Shown here: positions 29,776-38,672 of the stretch, piece by piece
Layout of the letters: every line of letters starts with the position of its first letter
Numbering within the stretch: the stretch's first letter is position 1
Assembly (NCBI GenBank): GCA_016197405.1
Contig: JACPVR010000022.1
Location: forward strand, 124,001-188,000
Length of the DNA: 64,000 nt
Source of the DNA: Mycobacterium sp.
GTDB taxonomy: Bacteria > Actinomycetota > Actinomycetes > Mycobacteriales > Mycobacteriaceae
Reading direction: 5' to 3'
Made by a program: the position numbers and the translations under genes
The notes under the pieces: generated by a model
Seen by the model: the letters and a program-made list of their open reading frames with translations, nothing else
Told to the model about the DNA's origin: nothing
Databases searched by the model: none

Positions 29776-31131
29776 ATGAGATCTGCCCGCCGCGAAGCCG
29801 TCGCCGTCACCCTGGCGGTACTGCTGGTGGTGGCCGCGTTCGTGGTGCCGCACCTGGACCTGGGCATTGTCACTCCGCTGATCAACAGCACCGCACGCGA
29901 GATCCACGATCTGGCCCAGACCGCCCCCATCTTCGGGTGGTGGAACGCCCACGTCGGCTGGGGCACCGTCCCGGCGATCCTCATCGGGGTCGCGGCGGTG
30001 CTCTGGGGACCCGGGCTGGCGCAGCGGCTGGGCTGGCGGGCACTGACGCTGACGGCGTGGGCGGTATCGGCGGCGTGGGCGTTCTCCCTGGCGATGATCG
30101 ACGGCTGGCACCGCGGCTTCGCCAACCGGCTGACCGCCACCCACGAATACCTGCGGCAGGTGCCGACCGTCACCGATATCCCGGAGGCGTTGCGTACCTT
30201 CGCCCGGCGGATACCGGACTTTCAGCCCGATTCGTGGATAACCCACGTGTCGGGGCACCCGCCCGGCGCACTGCTGACCTTCGTGTGGCTCGACCGCATC
30301 GGGTTGGGCGGCGGCGCGTGGGCGGCCGGCTTCGTCCTGCTGATCGGCTCGAGTGCGGCCGCCGCCGTCCTCATCACCATCCGTGCGCTGGCCGACGAGG
30401 ACACCGCGCGCCGGGCGGCGCCGTTCGTGTCGGTGGCACCGACGGCCATCTGGGTCGCGGTGTCGGCCGACGGATATTTTGCGGGTGTGGCGGCCTGGGG
30501 CCTGGCGCTGCTGGCTCTGGCGGTCCGGGACCGCGTCCGCTTCCCGGCGCCGACGGCCGCGGTGGCGGGACTGCTGCTGGGCTGGGGTGTGTTCCTGAAC
30601 TACGGCCTGGGCCTGATCGCACTATTGGCGGTGGCGGTGCTGTGCTGCGCCGCCGATGTGCGCACCGCGCTGCGCGTGCTGCTGATCGCCGTGCTGGCCG
30701 CGCTGGCGGTGGCGGCCGTGTTCTGGTGGGCGGGCTTCTTCTGGGTCGACGGCTATCACGCCGTGCAGCTGCGCTACTGGCAGGGCATCGCGATGAACCG
30801 GCCGTTCCAATACTGGAGCTGGGCAAACCTGGCCTCGGTGGTCTGCGCCATCGGGCTGGGTAGTGTGGCGGGCCTGAGCCGGGTCTTCGACCTGTCGGCG
30901 ATCCGCGCCCGCTCCGGTCTGCATCTGCTGATCCTGGCCGCGCTGACGGCGATCCTGGCCGCTGACCTGTCGATGCTGAGTAAGGCCGAGGTGGAACGGA
31001 TCTGGCTACCGTTCACGATCTGGCTCACGGCCGCGCCCGCGCTGCTGCCGCCGCGCTCACACCGCTGGTGGCTGGCGGTCAACATCGCCGGGGCCCTGCT
31101 GATCAACCATTTCATCCTGACGAACTGGTAG
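29776..31131 (+). CDS. Polytopic membrane protein (Rv0541c-like, GT-C type)
   Basis: A 451-residue protein with about 10-12 membrane helices and one sizeable extracytoplasmic loop early on (SWITHVSGHPPGALLTFVWLDRIG). HVSGHPPG is reminiscent of the acidic/His loop of membrane glycosyltransferases using polyprenyl-linked donors, and Rv0541c is annotated as a conserved integral membrane protein. No donor or acceptor can be named. ATG 29776 is 105 bases from the divergent azlC start. Its 3' end overlaps the convergent membrane protein gene by 75 bases. Confidence 0.8.
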   Translation: MRSARREAVAVTLAVLLVVAAFVVPHLDLGIVTPLINSTAREIHDLAQTAPIFGWWNAHVGWGTVPAILIGVAAVLWGPGLAQRLGWRALTLTAWAVSAAWAFSLAMIDGWHRGFANRLTATHEYLRQVPTVTDIPEALRTFARRIPDFQPDSWITHVSGHPPGALLTFVWLDRIGLGGGAWAAGFVLLIGSSAAAAVLITIRALADEDTARRAAPFVSVAPTAIWVAVSADGYFAGVAAWGLALLALAVRDRVRFPAPTAAVAGLLLGWGVFLNYGLGLIALLAVAVLCCAADVRTALRVLLIAVLAALAVAAVFWWAGFFWVDGYHAVQLRYWQGIAMNRPFQYWSWANLASVVCAIGLGSVAGLSRVFDLSAIRARSGLHLLILAALTAILAADLSMLSKAEVERIWLPFTIWLTAAPALLPPRSHRWWLAVNIAGALLINHFILTNW

Positions 31132-31524
31132 CAGTCGCGCGGCCAACACGTGGCACAGCAGCGCCACGCCGACGGCACCGACGGCCAGCAGCAGACCCTG
31201 GTGGTAATCGCGGTCCAGCACTGTCAGGTTGTCGCGATGAAATCCGGGCTTGTCGTACACCGGGATGGCCAACAGACCCAGTACCGCGACGGTCAGGGCG
31301 GCGACGCCGACCGGCACCCGCAGCGGCGCGGGGATCAGCCGGGTACCCGCCCAGCCGAGGGCCGCGCTGATCGGAGCGAAGACGAAATCATGCAGCAGCA
31401 CCCCGGCGCCGGCCCAGATCGCGATCCGCAGCAGGATCACCGGTGGGTTGTCCAAGAGCAGCACCGCACCATAAGAGCCGAGCGCCAGACCCGCCAGTAT
31501 CAGCATCGCGCGGATCACGTTCAC
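31057..31524 (-). CDS. Small polytopic membrane protein following the molybdopterin protein
   Basis: A 155-residue protein with four hydrophobic segments (about 5-20, 30-48, 72-88, 118-135); VNVIRAMLILAGLALGSYGAVLLLDNPP begins it. GTG 31524 overlaps the TGA of the upstream cytochrome/molybdopterin gene (GTGA), implying coupled translation and perhaps a shared complex. No known family recognised. The last 25 codons overlap the opposite-strand gene. Confidence 0.75.
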   Translation of the reverse strand: MNVIRAMLILAGLALGSYGAVLLLDNPPVILLRIAIWAGAGVLLHDFVFAPISAALGWAGTRLIPAPLRVPVGVAALTVAVLGLLAIPVYDKPGFHRDNLTVLDRDYHQGLLLAVGAVGVALLCHVLAARLLPVRQDEMVDQQGPGDVDRQPPAV

Positions 31525-32627
31525 GTGACGACCTCGATCCGCGTCAGCCATTTCGTTTGCAGCACACCGGGTCTGGTGGGCGCGATGAGCCGGCACGGGT
31601 AGCCGTGGTCGAGGTCGAGGGTCTGGCCGTTGAGTTTCAGCGCTATCAGGGTCTGGCTGTCGCGGGCGTGCCGGGCCGGCAGCACGGTGCGCGAATACGG
31701 CCCGGGGGGCTCCAGCGAGACCATCCGGACGTCGGCATCCCCGCTACCGCCGACGGTGTCCAGCAGGTCGGCCAGCACAACACCGGTCCAGTCGGCGTCG
31801 GCGCTCCATCCCTCGACGCAGGCGATCGGCAGTCGGTGGGTCGTCTGCGCCAGGGCTGCGAGCTCGGCGACGGTGAAACTGCGCGTCACCGCACCATTGG
31901 CGACCGTCAGCCGGTAGTCAGGGGAACGCGCGCTGCCCAGCACGCCGGCCGCCACCGCACTGCGGTTGACCGGAACACCTTGCGGGCCTTGCCCGGAACG
32001 CGGCGCCAACACCGAGACGCGGCGCAGCAGCGGAACCGTCTGCCCCGCGGTGACCGCGGTGGCCAGCGCGACCGCCAGCCCGGTGCCGCGCAGCACGGTC
32101 CGGCGCGACGGCCCGAGGAACACCGGATCGCCGAGGGGTTCGCCGAGGGCGCGCCGGATGACCGGCAGCTTGACCGCGATGTGCACCAGCACCGCACCGA
32201 TTGCCACATAAGCCATCGCGTAATGCACTGTGGTGAAGAAGAATCCAAAGACATACCACTGGGCGATGTTGAGCAGCCCGGTGGAGAGCTGAAAGATCAT
32301 CGACGCCACCAGCACCAGGATCGACCCGCGCTCCAGCATGCGGACCGGTCCACCGAGCACCGGTCGGGCGAAGAGTTTGGGCCACACCGACCACAGCTTG
32401 ACCACCAGCAGCGGGATCGCCGCGATACCGGAGACCACGTGCAGGCCCTGGGTGAAGCGGTACAACCCCACCGGCCTGGTGGGCCAGAAGAACCACGGCT
32501 GCGGATGCTGGATGAAATGACTGAACAGCCCGGTCGTGAAACACACCGCAACCGCGACGCCGAGCCACCGGCCGACCCGAACGGTGACGGCGGTGCCGCG
32601 CAGGGACTGTCGAGCCGGCGCGCTCAC
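31521..32627 (-). CDS. Membrane cytochrome b-like/molybdopterin oxidoreductase fusion with internal Tat motif
   Basis: A 368-residue protein in two parts. Residues about 15-155 form four membrane helices with several histidines (His37, 41, 63, 135, 149) suited to haem b, like a cytochrome b561/YedZ domain. After a cytoplasmic loop, SRRTVLR (174-180) plus a hydrophobic stretch (183-198) is a twin-arginine signal; residues 215-368 resemble the sulfite-oxidase-type Moco domain with PIACVEGWSADADWTG, Cys270 being the likely Mo ligand. An exported Moco domain wired to the membrane by its own cytochrome is inferred. Starts at GTG 32627, overlapping the methyltransferase stop; next gene overlaps by 4 bases. 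Confidence 0.85.
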   Translation of the reverse strand: MSAPARQSLRGTAVTVRVGRWLGVAVAVCFTTGLFSHFIQHPQPWFFWPTRPVGLYRFTQGLHVVSGIAAIPLLVVKLWSVWPKLFARPVLGGPVRMLERGSILVLVASMIFQLSTGLLNIAQWYVFGFFFTTVHYAMAYVAIGAVLVHIAVKLPVIRRALGEPLGDPVFLGPSRRTVLRGTGLAVALATAVTAGQTVPLLRRVSVLAPRSGQGPQGVPVNRSAVAAGVLGSARSPDYRLTVANGAVTRSFTVAELAALAQTTHRLPIACVEGWSADADWTGVVLADLLDTVGGSGDADVRMVSLEPPGPYSRTVLPARHARDSQTLIALKLNGQTLDLDHGYPCRLIAPTRPGVLQTKWLTRIEVVT

Positions 32628-33253
32628 GCCGCTGCCAATGTCGCGACCACACGATCGCCGATATGCTTCACCTCGGACATCGCCAGGCCGACCTCACCGG
32701 CCAGCGTCGCGGCACAGTCGATACCGACCGACGCCCAGCGGAACCACGGCCCGATGGTCTCCCCGGACTCCAGACGCACCCAGTCGACGGTGACACCTGC
32801 TGTGGTGGTGTCGAATTCAGCCAGACAGCGGCCGCCGTTGCCCAGCAGTTCGGCAGCCCGGCGCAGCACCCGCCACGGATCGCCGCCCAGTCCGACATTG
32901 CCGTCGGCGAGCAGCACGGTCTGCCACCGGCCGGTGCCGGGCAGCGGATCGAACAGGTCGCGTCGCAGCACCGGCGCCCCGCTGGCCCGGGCCAGACCGA
33001 TGGCGGTGGCCGACATGTCCACCCCCAGCGCCGGGATGCCCTTGCGGACCAGGTCGACGACCAGTCGCCCCGGGCCGCAGCCCAGGTCGATGGTGGGCCC
33101 GTGGCACATGTCGACCAGTTCCCGGTCGAAGCGGACGTCGGCGCCCGGCCCGCCCAGCCAGCTCTGCACCGGCAGCGGGTTGATGCTGCCGTTGTCGTGG
33201 CGCAGCCAGCACCGTTCGCCGTCCAGTGCGCGTTCGTAGAGGTTGCCGAACAT
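32624..33253 (-). CDS. Class I SAM-dependent methyltransferase
   Basis: A 209-residue protein beginning MFGNLYERALDGERCWLRHDNG. TIDLGCGPGRLVVDLVRKGIPALGVDMS is SAM motif I with the acidic residue ending strand 2, and VLLADGNVGLGGDPWRVLRRAAELLGNGGRCLAEF covers motifs IV-VI. Substrate unknown. It is 1 base from the DUF2064 gene and overlaps the cytochrome/molybdopterin gene by 4 bases, so five leftward genes from 34588 to 31057 look like one operon. Confidence 0.87.
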   Translation of the reverse strand: MFGNLYERALDGERCWLRHDNGSINPLPVQSWLGGPGADVRFDRELVDMCHGPTIDLGCGPGRLVVDLVRKGIPALGVDMSATAIGLARASGAPVLRRDLFDPLPGTGRWQTVLLADGNVGLGGDPWRVLRRAAELLGNGGRCLAEFDTTTAGVTVDWVRLESGETIGPWFRWASVGIDCAATLAGEVGLAMSEVKHIGDRVVATLAAA

Positions 33254-33254
33254 C

Positions 33255-33932
33255 TCAGACCCCGCACATCGCGGTGGCCCGCGTGAACCGGCTGCCCGGC
33301 GCGCATTCGGCACGAACCGGGGCGATGTCATCGATGGTGTCGACATCGCGCAATTGTCGAAGTGTGCTCACGGTTATACCGGTGTCACGCAGAGCGCCCA
33401 GCGTTACAGCACCGGTGTCGGGTTGCGACATCGGCACCGTGCGCAGGCATTGCGCATGTTCGGGTGCGTGCACGCCGAGCGCCCACCAGCCGCCGTCGGT
33501 GGCCGGCCCGAGCACCGCGGGACCCGCCAGCAGAGTGTGCGCGCACCGCGTCAGCAGCGCCGCGGTGACCTGCGGGGTGTCCATGCCGATCTGCAGTACC
33601 GGAAGGCCCGCCGCGGCGGCATCGGTGTGCGCGTTCGCCAGCCGGTCGGCGAAACCGTCGCCGCGCTGCGTGACAACGGTGAAATCGGTCAGGCGCGAAC
33701 GTATTTCGTCACAGCGCGCCGCCCGGTCCAGATCTCCGGTGAGGGCGACGACATGGGCGTCCGCCGGCGTGCCGGCGACGGCATCGAGGGTGTCCAGCAG
33801 TGCGGCCGCGGCGATCTCGGCGGCCGCCCGGTCACCGACGCTTGCCGCCAATCGGGTTTTGGCCAGGCCCGGCACGGGCGCTTTGGCGACCACCAGGATC
33901 GTCACAGCACAGCGACAGTCGTCCTCCGTCAT
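33255..33932 (-). CDS. DUF2064 / TIGR04282-like glycosyltransferase-fold protein
   Basis: A 225-residue protein with ILVVAKAPVPGLAKTRLAASVGDRAAAEIAAAALLDTLDAV, then QIGMDTPQVTAALL and GPATDGGWWALGV. These are the marks of the DUF2064 (GT-A nucleotidyl/glycosyltransferase-like) family. It is commonly adjacent to a GT2 enzyme and a methyltransferase, as here. ATG 33932 overlaps the GT2 stop as ATGA; an ATG 5 codons upstream is less likely. Confidence 0.85.
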   Translation of the reverse strand: MTEDDCRCAVTILVVAKAPVPGLAKTRLAASVGDRAAAEIAAAALLDTLDAVAGTPADAHVVALTGDLDRAARCDEIRSRLTDFTVVTQRGDGFADRLANAHTDAAAAGLPVLQIGMDTPQVTAALLTRCAHTLLAGPAVLGPATDGGWWALGVHAPEHAQCLRTVPMSQPDTGAVTLGALRDTGITVSTLRQLRDVDTIDDIAPVRAECAPGSRFTRATAMCGV

Positions 33933-34588
33933 GAGATCGCCTTCCAAAAATCAACCCCGGCGGTGAAACTGCCCCGTACCGAGCCGCTGACCTTCGACCT
34001 GCCCCCGCTGCGGGGCCCGTAGTCGACGTCCAACTCCACGACCCGCCACCCTGCCTGCGCGGCGCGCACCAGCAGTTCGAGCGGGTACCCAGACCTGCGG
34101 TCACCCACACCCAGGGCCAGTAACGCATCGCGCCGGACCACCCGCATCGGCGCGATGTCGTGCACCGCGAGCCGGTGTTTGCGCCGCAACCGCCAGCACA
34201 CCGCCGCGGTGCCGAGGCGGGCATGCCAGGGCCAGCTCAGACCGGGGGTCGCGTGCCGCCTGCCGACCACCATGTCGACGCCGCGCTCGTCGAGGGCCGC
34301 CACCAGCCGGGGCAGGTCTCCGGGATCCAGTGAACCGTCGGCGTCGATGACGGCCACGATGGGCGTCGTTGCCGCCAGCACACCCGCGTGGACCGCCGAG
34401 CCGTACCCGGCGACGGGTTCGGCGACCACCTGGGCGCCGTGCCGCCGCGCGACCGCGGCGGTGTCGTCGGTGCTGTTGTTGTCCACGACGAGGGCCCGGT
34501 AGCCGTCGGGCAGCTGGGCCAGCACCCCGGGCAGCGACTCCGCCTCATCGAGGCAGGGCAGGATCACCGTCACCCGGTCGTCGGCCAT
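33929..34588 (-). CDS. GT2 family glycosyltransferase (Rv0539-like)
   Basis: A 219-residue GT-A enzyme: VTVILPCLDEAESLPGVLAQLP, VVDNNSTDDTAAVARRHGAQVVAEPVAGYGSAV, and VAVIDADGSLDPGDLPRLVAAL with the DxD-like metal site. It resembles dolichyl-phosphate/polyprenyl-phosphate sugar synthases such as Rv0539, transferring a sugar from a nucleotide to a polyprenyl phosphate at the cytoplasmic face. No C-terminal membrane helix is present. ATG 34588 gives the canonical start. First gene of the five-gene leftward run; divergent from the response regulator. Confidence 0.9.
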   Translation of the reverse strand: MADDRVTVILPCLDEAESLPGVLAQLPDGYRALVVDNNSTDDTAAVARRHGAQVVAEPVAGYGSAVHAGVLAATTPIVAVIDADGSLDPGDLPRLVAALDERGVDMVVGRRHATPGLSWPWHARLGTAAVCWRLRRKHRLAVHDIAPMRVVRRDALLALGVGDRRSGYPLELLVRAAQAGWRVVELDVDYGPRSGGRSKVSGSVRGSFTAGVDFWKAIS

Positions 34589-34685
34589 GGCACCCGACGT
34601 TAGCAGTGCGCCGCGGCGCCAACCATGACGAAACAGTGACATCAGTGCAGGTAGAAAGGTTTGGCCGACGCTGCCGGGGGCTACT

Positions 34686-35402
34686 GTGGGTCTGGTGAGC
34701 GCGCACGTGTTGGTGGCCGACGACGATGTCGTGGTCCGTGACGTGGTGCGCCGCTACCTGGAACGCGACGGTATGACGGTGGCCGTCGCCGATAACGGCA
34801 CCGAGGCGTTGCGGCTGCTGAGCAGCACCCAGGTCGACGTCGCCATCCTCGACGTCATGATGCCCGGCCCGGACGGGCTCGAACTGTGTCGCGGTCTGCG
34901 GCAGGCCGGCGGCTTCAGCGTCCCGGTGATCCTGCTGACCGCCCTGGGCGAAGAGGACGACCGGATCGCCGGCCTGGAGGCCGGTGCCGACGACTACCTG
35001 ACGAAACCGTTCAGCCCGCGCGAGCTGGCGTTGCGGGTGCGTTCGGTGCTGCGCCGCGCACCGTCGCCGGTCGGGGCGCTGCCGGCCGACATCACGCTGG
35101 CGGGCCTGCGGGTGTCGACGGCGACGCGGACCGTGACGATCGGCGGCATACCGGTGGGCCTGACCAACCGGGAATTCGACCTGCTGCTGTTCTTCCTGAG
35201 CCACACCGACGTGGTGTTCACCCGGGAGGAACTGCTGACCCATGTGTGGCGCTGGGAGTTCGGCGACCTGTCCACGGTGACCGTCCACGTCAAACGGTTG
35301 CGCGCCAAACTCGAAGCACACCACCGGATTCAGACGGTGTGGGGTCGCGGATACCTGTGGCAGGGCAGCACCGCTGAAGGAGTCGCGGGTGCGCAACACT
35401 GA
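34686..35402 (+). CDS. OmpR-family response regulator
   Basis: A 238-residue regulator: receiver with acidic pocket VADDDVVVRD (Asp12-14), phospho-acceptor in AILDVMMPGPDG (Asp56) and LTKPFSPREL (Lys about 105), then a winged helix C-terminus with LTNREFDLLLFFLSHTDVVFTREELLTHVWRWEFGDLSTVTVHVKRLRAKL and WGRGYLW. GTG 34686 or the GTG three codons later may start. It overlaps the kinase gene by 14 bases. This pair lies between the Rv0539-like and galE-like genes and is not an M. tuberculosis system I can name. Confidence 0.92.
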   Translation: MGLVSAHVLVADDDVVVRDVVRRYLERDGMTVAVADNGTEALRLLSSTQVDVAILDVMMPGPDGLELCRGLRQAGGFSVPVILLTALGEEDDRIAGLEAGADDYLTKPFSPRELALRVRSVLRRAPSPVGALPADITLAGLRVSTATRTVTIGGIPVGLTNREFDLLLFFLSHTDVVFTREELLTHVWRWEFGDLSTVTVHVKRLRAKLEAHHRIQTVWGRGYLWQGSTAEGVAGAQH

Positions 35403-36417
35403 CCTGGTCGAGATCGTGGGCCTGGCGCTGGCCTGTTCGATACCGGTGGTGCTGGCCGGGGCCATCATCATCCGGATCGCCCGGTCCTGGTCGTTGGCCG
35501 TCAGCATGGCCGCACTGGTCCTGATCCCGGTGGTGGCGACCTTCACCGGTGTACTGGGCGCCAGCAGGTTCATGATCACCGAAACCTTCGAGAAGACCGC
35601 GATCGTGTTGATCATCGTCGCGGTGGTGACCCTGCCCGCCGCGGTCATGCTGGCGCGTTATCAGGCCCGACGTACGGTGTGGGAGCGCGAGATTCACGAA
35701 GCCGAACGCGCCGCCGAGCAGTCGCGGCGCCGGCTCGTCGCCTTCGTCAGCCACGATCTGCGCACCCCGCTGGCCGGTATCCGCGCGGTCTCCGAAGCGA
35801 TCGCCGACGGGCTGCTCTCGCCCGATGAGATCCGGGATCACGCCAAACACATTGAGCAGGAATCGATCAGGCTCTCCGAGATGGTCGATGACCTCTTCGA
35901 GATGTCGAAGATCAACGCCGGTGCCGTGGCCCCGACCTACAACGTGGTGGCGCTCGACGAGGTCATCGACGATGTCGTCAACACTCATCGGATCACCGCG
36001 TCGCGCGCCGGGGTGGCATTGCGGACTGCGCTGCCCCAGGCGCCGGTACGGGTCATCGGCAGTGACCGCGCGCTGGTGCGGGTGCTGTCCAATCTGGTCG
36101 CCAACGCCATCGCGCACACGCCCGACGGCGGCACCGTGACGCTGGCGCTCGGTAGCGACGACACCGAGGCCTGGGCCCGGGTCGACGACACCGGCGTGGG
36201 CATCGACGAGGACGATCTTCCGCGGGTTTTCGACGTCGCCTACCGCGGCTCCAACGGCCGGGTGCCGCGCGCCGATTCGTCGTTGCCGAGCGGTTCCGGG
36301 CTGGGGCTTGCGATCGCCGCGGGGCTGGTGCGCGCCCACCACGGCAAGGTGACGGCACACAACCTGCCCGATGGCGCCCGGTTCGAGGTGCGGATTCCGC
36401 TGGCCCTCGACGAGTGA
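35389..36417 (+). CDS. Sensor histidine kinase
   Basis: A 342-residue membrane kinase. Two membrane segments (about 10-30 and 38-58) and a third (70-90) leave almost no extracytoplasmic domain, so it may sense within the membrane. A short coiled-coil leads to the H-box AFVSHDLRTPLAG with His122; N-box LSNLVANAIAHTPDGG, G1 RVDDTGVGIDEDDLPRVFD and G2 SGSGLGLAIAAGLVRAHHG follow. Partner of the preceding response regulator by overlap. Signal and regulon unknown. The stop overlaps a GTG that may start the next gene. Confidence 0.92.
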   Translation: MRNTDLVEIVGLALACSIPVVLAGAIIIRIARSWSLAVSMAALVLIPVVATFTGVLGASRFMITETFEKTAIVLIIVAVVTLPAAVMLARYQARRTVWEREIHEAERAAEQSRRRLVAFVSHDLRTPLAGIRAVSEAIADGLLSPDEIRDHAKHIEQESIRLSEMVDDLFEMSKINAGAVAPTYNVVALDEVIDDVVNTHRITASRAGVALRTALPQAPVRVIGSDRALVRVLSNLVANAIAHTPDGGTVTLALGSDDTEAWARVDDTGVGIDEDDLPRVFDVAYRGSNGRVPRADSSLPSGSGLGLAIAAGLVRAHHGKVTAHNLPDGARFEVRIPLALDE

Positions 36418-36446
36418 GATCGGCGCGCGACGGCCAGAATGTTCAG

Positions 36447-37442
36447 ATGTCCGGACTGCCGCCCCATCACGAGGAGTTCGCCCGCGCCGCCCTGGTCGCA
36501 TACGGCCGTGACCCGGCAGACCCGTTGCGGCTACTGAGCCTGTCGGAGAACGCCACCTATCTGGCCGGCACCGACGATCCCGTCGTGCTGCGGGTGCACC
36601 GTCCCGGCTACCACAGTCTGGCTGCCATCGAGTCGGAGCTGGCCTGGATGGCGGCACTGCGTGAGCAGACCGCGGTCGTGACACCGCAGCTCGTCGAGGC
36701 CGTCGACGGCAGTGCCGTCGTCACGGCGTCGGTCGACGACCAGGAGCTGCTGGTCGATGCCGTGACCTTCATCCCCGGCTGTACGGCCGAGGACAAACCG
36801 GAGGCTGTCGGGTTCGACGAGCTGGGCCGGATCACCGCCGCCATGCACGACCATGTCGAAGGCTGGACGGCGCCGGCGGACTTCACCCGGTTCCGCTGGG
36901 ACCTGGAGACCATGCTGAGCCCGCAGGCGCGGTGGGGTGATTGGCGGCACGCCCCGCATCTCAGAGCCGCCGACGCCGACGTCATCGGCCGGGCGGCCGA
37001 CGAAATCGAGGCCCGGCTGACCGAATTCGGTTGCGGGCCGGACCGATTCGGGCTGGTGCACGCCGATCTGCGGATGGCCAACCTGATGATCGACCCGGAC
37101 GTACCCGGCTCACCCATCACCGTCATCGATTTCGACGACAGCGGCTGGTCCTGGCACCTGGCCGACCTCGGGGCGGTGGTGTCGTTCATCGAGGACACCC
37201 CGGAGGCCGAACGCATCGTCGCGGACTGGCTGGCCGGCTACTGCTCGGTGCGACCGCTGCCGGCCGCACATCGGGACCTGGTGCCGACGTTCGTGATGCT
37301 GCGCCGCATCATGCTGTCGGCCTGGATCGGTTCGCATGCCGATGCCGACGCCGCGATTCCGCTGGCCCCGACGTTCGCCGCAGGCACCGCCGAGCTGGCG
37401 CGGCGCTACCTCGGCGACCCGTCCTGGCTGCGTCGAGACTGA
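36447..37442 (+). CDS. APH-family phosphotransferase
   Basis: A 331-residue aminoglycoside/choline-kinase-like protein: VVLRVHRPGYHSLAAIESELAWMAAL, Brenner motif FGLVHADLRMANLMID with catalytic Asp, and ITVIDFDDSGWSWHLADLG with the DFD metal site. Homologues phosphorylate homoserine, choline or small alcohols; none is known to confer drug resistance here. ATG 36447 is chosen, but GTG 36414 overlaps the kinase stop (GTGA) and would add 11 residues. A clear hairpin terminator follows the stop. Confidence 0.87.
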   Translation: MSGLPPHHEEFARAALVAYGRDPADPLRLLSLSENATYLAGTDDPVVLRVHRPGYHSLAAIESELAWMAALREQTAVVTPQLVEAVDGSAVVTASVDDQELLVDAVTFIPGCTAEDKPEAVGFDELGRITAAMHDHVEGWTAPADFTRFRWDLETMLSPQARWGDWRHAPHLRAADADVIGRAADEIEARLTEFGCGPDRFGLVHADLRMANLMIDPDVPGSPITVIDFDDSGWSWHLADLGAVVSFIEDTPEAERIVADWLAGYCSVRPLPAAHRDLVPTFVMLRRIMLSAWIGSHADADAAIPLAPTFAAGTAELARRYLGDPSWLRRD

Positions 37443-37444
37443 AC

Positions 37445-37478
37445 CCTGGGCGGGATTCCCGCTGAAATCCCGCCCAGG
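37445..37478. terminator. Bidirectional hairpin terminator
   Basis: CCTGGGCGGGATT (37445-37457) and AATCCCGCCCAGG (37466-37478) form a perfect 13-bp stem with an 8-base loop, placed 2 bases after the phosphotransferase stop and 28 bases from the convergent nitronate monooxygenase-like stop. There is no U-tract, as usual for mycobacterial terminators. Confidence 0.75.
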
Positions 37479-37506
37479 ATTACGTGTCGACGCCCAGGCT
37501 TCCGCC

Positions 37507-38634
37507 TCAGTCGTCCAGTGAGGAGCCCAGCCGCTCGGCGGCCGCGACGTAATCCTCGATGAACTCCAGGACGACCTCGCGGGCCGGTTTGACCTTGTTC
37601 ATCAGCCCGACGCCCTGCCCGACGAAGTAGGTCGCCAGCGCCTGCGCGCCCGGGTGTCCGGTGGCGGCGAGCTTGTCTATACGTCGCAGCGTGGGCTCGA
37701 CCAGCATCGACTGCAACGGCAACGGCAGCGGCTTGCGCCCGCCGTCATTGGGTGCCCACGCGTTGGTCCAGTCCGAAACCAGTTGCCGCGACGGCTTTCC
37801 GGTGCGGCCCGCCGAGCGGATGGTGTCCCGCGAGCTGGCGGCGAGGAACTTCTGCACGGTGTACGGCGCGGTCTCGGCCTCTTCGGTGGTCAGCCAGACC
37901 GAGCCGGTCCATGCACCCGCGGCGCCCATCGCGACACACGCCGCCATCTGCCGTCCGGTCACGATGCCACCGGCTGCCAGCACCGGCACATCGCTGCCGA
38001 TCTCGGCGAGCGCGTCGAGCACCTCGGGCACCAGCACCAGCGTCGACACCTCACCGCAGTGCCCGCCCGCCTCGGTGCCCTGCGCGATGATCAGGTCGAC
38101 GCCCGCCGCGACCTGCTTGAGCGCGTGTTCGCGGGCACCCACCAGGGCCGCCACCGGCACGCCCGAGGATCGGCCGGCCTCGATCATGTAGGCCGGCGGC
38201 ACACCGAGGGCGTTGGCCATCAGTTTGATGGGATGGCGCAACGCCACCTCCAGCAGCGCCTCACCGGTGTCACCGGACAGGCTGCTGCCACCGACGCGGC
38301 GCTTCTCGTCGCGGGGGATGTCGTGCTCGTCAAGCAGTTCGGTGACGAACGAGCGGTAATCGTCGGGAATGCGGTCCACCAGCGCACCGGCCGCCAGCTT
38401 CTCGCCCTTGCCCTCGTATTTGGCGGGCACGATGATGTCGACGCCGTAGGGCTTACCGCGAACCTGCTCGTCGATCCAGCTGAGTTCCTGCTCCAACGCC
38501 TCTGGGGTGAACGCGGTACCGCCGAGCACTCCGAGGCCACCGGCGTTGGTGACCGCGGCAACGACGTCGCGACAGTGACTGAAGGCGAACAGCGGGAAGT
38601 CGATTCCGTACTGGTCGCAGATCGGTGTTTTCAC
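37507..38634 (-). CDS. Nitronate monooxygenase family protein
   Basis: A 375-residue FMN TIM-barrel protein: ICDQYGIDFPLFAFSHCRDVVAAVTNAGGLGVLGG at the N-terminus, DLIIAQGTEAGGHCGEVSTLVLVPEVLDAL and VPVLAAGGIVTGRQMAACVAMGAAGAWTGSVWL for the FMN phosphate site. Class-2 NMO/2-nitropropane dioxygenase-like enzymes include oxidases of nitronates such as propionate-3-nitronate and enoyl reductases; the substrate is not certain. Resembles Rv1533 in length and N-terminus. Single leftward gene between two conserved blocks. Confidence 0.87.
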   Translation of the reverse strand: MKTPICDQYGIDFPLFAFSHCRDVVAAVTNAGGLGVLGGTAFTPEALEQELSWIDEQVRGKPYGVDIIVPAKYEGKGEKLAAGALVDRIPDDYRSFVTELLDEHDIPRDEKRRVGGSSLSGDTGEALLEVALRHPIKLMANALGVPPAYMIEAGRSSGVPVAALVGAREHALKQVAAGVDLIIAQGTEAGGHCGEVSTLVLVPEVLDALAEIGSDVPVLAAGGIVTGRQMAACVAMGAAGAWTGSVWLTTEEAETAPYTVQKFLAASSRDTIRSAGRTGKPSRQLVSDWTNAWAPNDGGRKPLPLPLQSMLVEPTLRRIDKLAATGHPGAQALATYFVGQGVGLMNKVKPAREVVLEFIEDYVAAAERLGSSLDD

Positions 38635-38672
38635 CCGATCAGTATTACTTGACGCCTGTCAAACGCAAAGAC

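Noticed and set aside
31443..33239. A 598-codon plus-strand frame
   Set aside because: Antisense to the cytochrome/molybdopterin and methyltransferase genes; no recognisable fold.
37507..38634. Enoyl-ACP reductase FabK
   Set aside because: The FMN barrel is shared, but the N-terminal and HCG motifs fit class-2 nitronate monooxygenases, and mycobacteria use InhA.
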